In this document: positions 61,401-64,000 of the stretch, in pieces
Numbering within the stretch: the first letter of the stretch is position 1
Layout: each line of letters starts with the position of its first letter
Assembly (NCBI RefSeq): GCF_010728725.1
Contig: NZ_AP022606.1
Coordinates: 5,022,001 to 5,086,000, forward strand
Length of the DNA stretch: 64,000 nt
Direction: 5' to 3'
DNA from: Mycobacterium branderi
GTDB taxonomy: Bacteria > Actinomycetota > Actinomycetes > Mycobacteriales > Mycobacteriaceae
Program-made: the position numbers and the translations under genes
The notes under the pieces: generated by a model
Databases searched by the model: none
What the model was told of the DNA's origin: nothing
What the model saw: the letters and a program-made list of their open reading frames with translations, nothing else

Positions 61401-64000
61401 GCCTCGTGCTGACGAAGTCCCGCTTCACCGGCGCGGATCAACGGCCCGAGGCATTCCACAACGTGATGCTCTCTGTCCTGGAGATCGACGCCGACGAACG
61501 CGTCGTGGCACGCATCATCTTCGACGTCGATGACATGGACGCCGCCATCGCCGAACTCGACGCTCGGTACCTCGCAGGCGAAGCTGCGGCCCACGCACAC
61601 ACGTGGTCGGTGATCTCAAGGTCATATGCCGAGATGAGCCGCCATGAGCTTCCCCGGACGACGTACGATTACGCAAACATCGACCACCGACGATTCCCGA
61701 TGGAGGCTGGCGCCTTTAACGCGTCGCTCCGGGCACAGTGGGAACTCCTGCCGGACTTCAGCTTGCGAATCGAGTCAGTGCATCGGCTGAGCGACCTCGG
61801 CGTGGTCTTCACCCAAGCGGCCAAGGGTACATCGCGAGAAGGTTTCGACGCCGAATGGCGATCCGTACTCGTTATGACCGTCGAAGGCGAATTGCTCAAC
61901 CGCTGTGAAATCTTCGACGAGGCCGACCTCGACGCAGCCCTCGTCCGCTTCGAGGAACTACATCCGCAGGCACCTCGGTTGACAAACACCGCCAGCCAAG
62001 TGGTTGAGCGTGTCTTCAGGCACTTCGCGGCCCGCGACTGGGCAGCCATGGCGGAGCTAGTGGCCGACGACATTTGCTCAGACGATCGTCGTTCCGTGGT
62101 GAATGCCGGAATCCGTCACGGTCGGGATGCTGAAATTGCCGATATGCGGGCGATCGCCGGCGTCGGCGTCACGCAGGTAATACCGACCGTGATCGCAACG
62201 CGCGGTGAGCATCTGACCCTTTGTCATGTGCTCCTCCCGGTTGAAGATCACGGGCCGGGGACGTTCCGCAACGAGGCGCTCTGCCTGGCCGAGATCAACG
62301 TCGACAACCGGGTCGCGGCCCGCCTCTTGTTCGACTTGGACGACTTCGACGCGGCCATCAAAGAGCTCGACGCCCGGTACTCCGCCGACGAAGCAGCCAC
62401 GTACTCACGCACATGGTCGATCATCACGCGGAGCTATTACGAGACCAATCGGCGCGAACTTCCCGGCATGACACCGGATTCGGTTTTCGTCGACCATCGG
62501 CCGACCGTAACGACTGAGTCGGAAGATCTGGCTGGGTATCTTCATAGCTTTTGGGACCTCATGCCGGACATGAGCGCCTACATCGAGTCGGTGCATCGGT
62601 TGAGCAATTTGGGGACCGTCGTCACCCAGGCTGCGCGTGGGACGTCGCGGAAGGGCTTTGAAGCCGAGTGGCGGGCGATCGTCACTAGCATATTCGAAGG
62701 CGACCTCTACAGCCGCGTCGAAGCCTTCGATGAGGCAGACCTCGACGCCGCGCTCGCCCGCTTCGACGAACTGCAAACACAGGCGCGCCATTTGGAGAAT
62801 GCGGCAAGCCGGGCGAATGGTCGCCTGTTCGCCTACGGCGCAGCCCGCAATTGGGCGGCGATAGCCGGGATCTTGGCCGACGACAGTTTCGTCGACGATC
62901 GTCGTCGCGTGGTGAATGTCGGGTTCTGGAATGGCCGCGATGACATGATGGCAAACGTGCGAGCCCTCGCCGAGGGTCTCGCGAACGTAACCTTGACCGT
63001 CCTCGCGACCCGCGGGGAGCGCCTCGCCCTGACTCGCATCTGTTCCTGGAACGGCGGTCCGCGCGATAGGCAATTCGGCGTCGAGATGGTCGCCATCGTC
63101 GAGATCGACACCGACGACCGGATCGCGGGCTATGTCTTCTTCGACCCCGACGACATCGACGCCGCCTTCGAAGAACTCGACGCTCGGTACCTCGCCGGCG
63201 AAGCCGCCGCCTACTCACACACGTGGTCGGTCATCACACGGTCCTTTTCCGAGGCCAACCGGCACGAACTTCACGGCATGACAGCGGATGCGGTTTACGT
63301 CGACCATCGGCCGGGCGTAACGACCGAAGCGGAAGATCTGGCCGGATATCTTCGTGCCATCTGGGAGCTCACGCCGGAGACCCGCAGCTACATCGAGGCG
63401 GTGCATCGGCTGAGCGAACTCGGATCGGTCATCACCCATGCTGCCCGTGGAACATCGCAAGAGGGCTTTGACGCCGAGTGGCGAACAATCAACGTTGGCA
63501 CAGTCGACGGTGACCTGATAAACCGTGTCGAGGTCTTCGATGAGACCGACCTCGACGCGGCGCTTGCCCGCTTCGACGAGCTGCATTCGCAACTGCGCCT
63601 ACTGGAAAATGCTGCAAGCCGGGCAGATGACCGCTTGTTTGCATACTTCAGGGCCGGCGACTGGGGGTCGATAGCCGAAATCTTGACCGACGACAGTTAC
63701 GTCGACGATCGCCGTCGCGTGGTGAACGCGGGGTTCTGGGACGGCCGCGACGTCGTGGTGGCGAACCTGCGGGCCCTGGCCGAAGGTGGGTCCATAACGT
63801 CGAAAGTCATTGCGACCCGTGGAGAACGGCTTTCACTCTCTCATATCTGTTCCGCACATGGTGAGACACGGCACGGGGAGTTTGACGTCGAAATGCTTGA
63901 CATCGCCGAAATCGACACCGAGGGGCGGCTCGCGGCGCACATCCTGTTCGACCTCGACGACATCGACGCCGCGATCGACGAACTCGAGGCCCGGTACCTC
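52421..64000 (+). CDS. Giant SARP-cyclase-ATPase regulator with NTF2-like repeat array, 3' end outside the window
   Basis: The frame from GTG 52421 is open to the edge: 3,860 codons, no stop. An OmpR-type winged helix (1-95) and BTAD-type region (100-245) read VELGVLGPLQV, LIELLWGDDPPRTAAKALQT and LGVDPGPELRRLE. A class III cyclase domain (260-424) has FLLTDIEGST (Asp268) and TRGEGDATFS (Asp313). A P-loop ATPase (about 460-770) has GEPGVGKT (Lys491) and VVLILDDLHWA (Asp601). Then come helical repeats to about 1270, two NTF2/SnoaL-like units (1275-1571), and at least eight complete tandem repeats of about 270 residues plus part of a ninth. No Shine-Dalgarno is seen, so it may be leaderless. 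The function is unknown; a cAMP-linked ligand-sensing regulator is inferred. Confidence 0.85.
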   Translation, partial: MSTLHAVELGVLGPLQVRRDGAPVTIPGAKPRAILTMLGLHGGSVVSTETLIELLWGDDPPRTAAKALQTHISALRRTLGDGFVLTQGTGWILNVAETDASRYKRVTKMARDAATAGDITQAAVAFEEALALWRGTPELPDTRRGISEKTRWIEGHAALVEDRADALLATGRAAEIVGELEAAVADAPLRERRWGQLMLALYRAGRQGEALGAYQRARSLLADELGVDPGPELRRLEAAIVAQDAALDMPVAQNISSVTRAVTFLLTDIEGSTAAWEADADAMAVALARHDELVEQVVTSRGGRLIKTRGEGDATFSVFERPSTAAAAAIELQDAISHEPWELSEPMRVRVALHTGEAELRDGDYFGRAVNRAARLRSLATGGQILCSGATAELVIDSLPDDVLLADLGMRQLKNLARPEHVFELRLETAERPQEPSDTPLERPDFPAVLTGPGPFVGRGRELERLVSTWQTVLDGGILAVLVAGEPGVGKTRLAGEWSRQAYEQGAVVLYGRCDEDLGAPYQPFAEALRSLVPCLGATRLRGLRGVEALLALVPGLTDVLPDLAAPTRADPDTERYALFDAVVALLEVASASAPVVLILDDLHWAAKPTLLLLRHLLRFGEHARVQVVGTYRSTDLDRSHPLAATLADLHRDGTANRIQLSGLDEDDVTTYVAEAGYDDEDLARALASVTGGNPFFLIEALRHVDESGGVWDPSTLPQGVREAVSRRLSRLPAETNKALAAAAVVGSRFALDLVERVVDQDLVDAFEEACKAGIVIEEPGGRYRFNHALVRQSLLAELPSVRRMRLHQRIAATLETQPGADDTLLAELAYHYFECAWAGNAAKAVEYCRRAADQAMTRLAYEGAADLYDHALHALEEIDDELPDRNDQAAELLIARCEALLAAGDVASAAGAVSQLRAATVDSAQLAAWATCFDGQLTMLTHPERLDEVEVALAAAAEKLGELADAAGEAKAHTVRAGCLARLGRIGDCEIALDNALTAARRAQEHRRVNAVLAGAPLAALWGPNPVPRAGGRCLDVVRLLRITTDSPAVEATSTRCQAALEAFRGRAAAARRMIDSARRTVTELGLRHALLEVEQFAGIVELVVDDPAAAEPHLRKAYNGFRRMGLDADTAETAALLGRACLALDRDAEADELCSESERLAGHALKASIAWRTLRARLLSLANQHDEARRVAEAAVQLAARTDALVDHGDACATLATVLGAAGDVAGAQAAAERAVDLYERKGAAALAERARLLLGAEPPPAQAPPEAPSVELDTAAARTSERVMAAINRGDWDEFERLFAPEGSVESRRKVVGFKQTEFSAVDVMHQTRRDLETGVMRASHVVVAVRGERLALARVGLSTADVSPGAPLDEFLQLYGLDDQGRIALQVWFDLEDMDAALAELDALRARFEEVQPQSPPQAKLDNACVRAGERVIAAIDCQAWDEIGQLYSPNALIESRRKIVGFRQIDLSSDDWGQANRPILEKGDLRLSQVVIAVRGERLALARVRADSADASPGAPYDEFLSLYGIDEQGRIALQVWFDLEDIDAAMAELEALHARLEGEHPRVQHLENAASRLYERFKVCYAARDWRAIAEMVADDFRSDDRRRVVNSGLREGRDAMIAELSGMAQVGIELTSDVIAIRGERLVLSRIRASHDAFDTLVLTVFELDADGRCLARIVFDLDDFDAAIAELDRRYLAGEAAPFAETWSVIAEGYAAFNRHEPPATTPDCVSIDHRRGTAFAPGELFSYMGAAWDDTPDITSYIDTVHRLSDMGAVVTHVARGSSPEGVDAEWRYDHLLMVDGESIERSELFDEADLDAALARFEELSRPARRLENAATRVTDRYLARLPARDFEVMAEILAEDFLYDDRRRTVNAGVRRGRDAEIANVRAIAELGTFDITSTAIATRGERLILSRVRASVLDERPGAFHSDELDIVELDADERIAAHVTFDPDDFEAAIAELDARYLAGEAAAHAHTWSVIADAYAGFNRRKLLATTPDWVNIDHRRGAAFAPGDMIAYLEAAWTDSPDTKIYIEAVHRLSNIGAVVTHVAHGISQEGFDAEWRDINLLTVDGDSLSCSELFDEADIDAAVARFDELSRPARQLERSVSRVAERFSACFAARDWAAMADLFAEDLSVDGRRRTVNAGIRHGRDATIEDMRASAEVGFTEMTSVVIATRGGHLALARFYVRGQRAEEVAAEALHVFEIDADERTSVVVIFDVDNFDAAIAELDARYLAGEAAPHAHTWSVIANGYAALNRHELPATTPDLVTIDHRRGTAFAPGELFAFIRAGWDDASDSRMYIETVHRLNSLGAVVTEAAYGTSQQGFEAEWRMIVTLTVEGDAVNRCELFDEADLDAAIARFDELQPHSHRLENPASQLAERFFEYFAARDWDAIATTLAENVSHDDRRHVVNAGVLHGRDAQIANLRAIAEVGVANFSSTAIAIRGACLALVRTRSSGQEQGLAAILTEEIGLVEINRDNRMTAYIAFDANDIDAAFKELDARYLAGEAAAHAHTWSPLTAVDAALNRYEIPPHTQDWVTVDHRRATAFAPGDLTAYMRAGWDLARDIKNHILAVHRITDSGAVVTHLAHGTLRNGSDVEWREVALVTFEGDLINRCELFDEADIDAALAKFDELHPQPPRLENAASRAHDRFLAYVDARDRAAIAEILADDACTDDRRRVVNTGVRHGRDAVLAELSTLAEVGGKNLTSETIAIRGERLVLRRSEYSVGHERETYRLGGVEILELNTDELLVARVAFDANDNDAAFQELDTRYMAGEAAPHAQTWSVIAQAYAALNRQETPPTTPDWVNIDHRRVRAFVSGELPAYMHATWNLVPDIRIRIEAVHQLNDLGAVFTQVATGTSQQGFAAEWRTVIVSTVEGDMIDRLEIFDEADLDAALARFEELHRQAPRLENAASQVDARLHTYFAARDWDAMAEAMAQDILYDDRRRVANAGLRRGRDAEMVNIRALVDLGANVTSTVIATRGERLVLTKSRFTGADQRPEAFHNVMLSVLEIDADERVVARIIFDVDDMDAAIAELDARYLAGEAAAHAHTWSVISRSYAEMSRHELPRTTYDYANIDHRRFPMEAGAFNASLRAQWELLPDFSLRIESVHRLSDLGVVFTQAAKGTSREGFDAEWRSVLVMTVEGELLNRCEIFDEADLDAALVRFEELHPQAPRLTNTASQVVERVFRHFAARDWAAMAELVADDICSDDRRSVVNAGIRHGRDAEIADMRAIAGVGVTQVIPTVIATRGEHLTLCHVLLPVEDHGPGTFRNEALCLAEINVDNRVAARLLFDLDDFDAAIKELDARYSADEAATYSRTWSIITRSYYETNRRELPGMTPDSVFVDHRPTVTTESEDLAGYLHSFWDLMPDMSAYIESVHRLSNLGTVVTQAARGTSRKGFEAEWRAIVTSIFEGDLYSRVEAFDEADLDAALARFDELQTQARHLENAASRANGRLFAYGAARNWAAIAGILADDSFVDDRRRVVNVGFWNGRDDMMANVRALAEGLANVTLTVLATRGERLALTRICSWNGGPRDRQFGVEMVAIVEIDTDDRIAGYVFFDPDDIDAAFEELDARYLAGEAAAYSHTWSVITRSFSEANRHELHGMTADAVYVDHRPGVTTEAEDLAGYLRAIWELTPETRSYIEAVHRLSELGSVITHAARGTSQEGFDAEWRTINVGTVDGDLINRVEVFDETDLDAALARFDELHSQLRLLENAASRADDRLFAYFRAGDWGSIAEILTDDSYVDDRRRVVNAGFWDGRDVVVANLRALAEGGSITSKVIATRGERLSLSHICSAHGETRHGEFDVEMLDIAEIDTEGRLAAHILFDLDDIDAAIDELEARYL
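56243..56692 (+). repeat. Short NTF2/SnoaL-like unit S1 of the giant gene
   Basis: A 450-bp unit beginning LDTAAARTSERVMAAINRGD, with FAPEGSVESRRKVVGFKQ and VAVRGERLALARV, ending WFDLEDMDAALAELDALRAR. It aligns with S2 and with the first half of the long repeats. Confidence 0.75.
56693..57133 (+). repeat. Short NTF2/SnoaL-like unit S2 of the giant gene
   Basis: A 441-bp unit, LDNACVRAGERVIAAI to LEALHARLEGEHPRVQH. It shares RRKIVGFRQ, VIAVRGERLALARVR and the ALQVWFDLEDIDAA block with S1. Confidence 0.75.
57134..57928 (+). repeat. Long repeat unit L1
   Basis: 795 bp, starts LENAASRLYERF. Half A carries SDDRRRVVNSG and VIAIRGERLVLSR; half B carries TWSVIAEGYAAFNRHE, SIDHRRGTAFAPGE and SELFDEADLDAALARFEEL. 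Each half looks like an NTF2/SnoaL-type fold. Confidence 0.8.
57929..58741 (+). repeat. Long repeat unit L2
   Basis: 813 bp, starts LENAATRVTDRY. It carries YDDRRRTVNAGVRRGRDAEI, IATRGERLILSR, HTWSVIADAYAGFNRR and IDHRRGAAFAPGDM. Confidence 0.8.
58742..59548 (+). repeat. Long repeat unit L3
   Basis: 807 bp, starts LERSVSRVAERF. It has Gly in place of the second Asp (VDGRRRTVNAG), and GGHLALARF where other copies have GERLALSR. Half B reads HTWSVIANGYAALNRHELPA. Confidence 0.8.
59549..60361 (+). repeat. Long repeat unit L4
   Basis: 813 bp, starts LENPASQLAERF. It carries HDDRRHVVNAGVLHGRDAQI and IAIRGACLALVR. Half B diverges at HTWSPLTAVDAALNRYE. Confidence 0.8.
60362..61171 (+). repeat. Long repeat unit L5
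   Basis: 810 bp, starts LENAASRAHDRF. It carries TDDRRRVVNTGVRHGRDAVL and VNIDHRRVRAFVSGEL, followed by AVHQLNDLGAVFTQVATGTS. Confidence 0.8.
61172..61978 (+). repeat. Long repeat unit L6
   Basis: 807 bp, starts LENAASQVDARL. It carries YDDRRRVANAGLRRGRDAEM and IATRGERLVLTK. Half B has IDHRRFPMEAGAFN in the variable loop. Confidence 0.8.
61979..62791 (+). repeat. Long repeat unit L7
   Basis: 813 bp, starts LTNTASQVVERV. It carries SDDRRSVVNAGIRHGRDAEI and IATRGEHLTLCH. Half B changes to VFVDHRPTVTTESEDLAGYL, a form shared with L8. Confidence 0.8.
62792..63601 (+). repeat. Long repeat unit L8
   Basis: 810 bp, starts LENAASRANGRL. It carries VDDRRRVVNVGFWNGRDDMM and ATRGERLALTR. Half B has VYVDHRPGVTTEAEDLAGYL, close to L7. 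Confidence 0.8.
63602..64000 (+). repeat. Long repeat unit L9, cut by the window edge
   Basis: Only half A is in the window: LENAASRADDRLFAYF, VDDRRRVVNAGFWDGRD and ATRGERLSLSH, ending LDDIDAAIDELEARYL. It is closest to L8. The array continues past 64000. Confidence 0.8.

Noticed and set aside
57000..63600. Many minus-strand frames of 60-240 codons and short plus-strand frames across the repeat array
   Set aside because: They repeat with the same period as the giant gene and are its shadows. The main frame has no stop through the whole stretch and carries coherent domains.
57134..64000. CRISPR array or satellite DNA
   Set aside because: The units are about 800 bp, degenerate, in frame and protein-coding. 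There are no short identical repeats with unique spacers.

Overview
The window is chromosomal DNA from a Mycobacterium. The evidence is high GC with many GTG/TTG starts, mycobacterial families (FadE22, CYP136, FecB, a DUF1906 Tat protein, DinB2), and a gene order that follows, as I remember it, M. tuberculosis Rv3039c to Rv3073c. I cannot name the species; several inserted genes suggest a non-tuberculous mycobacterium.

From 1 to about 43.7 kb lies a conserved backbone. It runs echA17-like / NUDIX / ABC ATPase / serB2 / ctaD (minus strand), fecB and adhC (plus), nrdF2, a Baeyer-Villiger monooxygenase with its TetR, nrdHIE, an FMN reductase, TetR-dinB2, an SDR, a TetR, and two tandem cyp136 copies. 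The cyp136 copy resembling the M. tuberculosis gene is broken by one base. Next come a LeuA-regulatory-domain protein behind an apparent Leu-Leu-Val-Val leader peptide, DUF302, and a double GntR. A lipid-transfer thiolase and a DUF35 gene are divergent from nearly coincident promoters. Then follow fadE22, an SDR, ligB, cstA, an AUR1-like enzyme, a dehydrogenase/VOC pair behind a SoxR/MerR-type promoter, an AraC-VOC pair, a hydroxyisobutyrate-type dehydrogenase, tRNA-Ala(GGC), a DadA-like oxidase, an MFS exporter, pgm, the crcB pair with DUF190, and DUF488.

From about 43.7 kb the conserved order stops. A frameshifted HigA-type antitoxin remnant sits at the break. The accessory region carries an alpha/beta hydrolase-cyclase fusion, an F420-type oxidoreductase, and an amidohydrolase divergent from a Rieske dioxygenase-TetR operon, with a palindromic operator between them. 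A Tat-exported DUF1906 protein and an enoyl-CoA hydratase follow.

The last 11.6 kb is one uninterrupted reading frame, 52421 to the window edge, at least 3,860 codons and still open. It encodes a SARP/BTAD DNA-binding region, a class III nucleotide cyclase, a P-loop ATPase, a helical-repeat region, two short NTF2/SnoaL-like units, and then at least nine tandem long units of 795-813 bp, the ninth cut by the window edge. Because it has no stop in the window it is easily missed, and short shadow frames cover it on both strands. It is the best candidate for an undescribed system: a predicted sensor-regulator with an expanded array of small-molecule-binding-type domains.

Several control elements can be read directly: paired NrdR boxes at both ribonucleotide reductase loci, TetR-type palindromes at three or four loci, a leader-peptide hairpin, and several apparently leaderless promoters.
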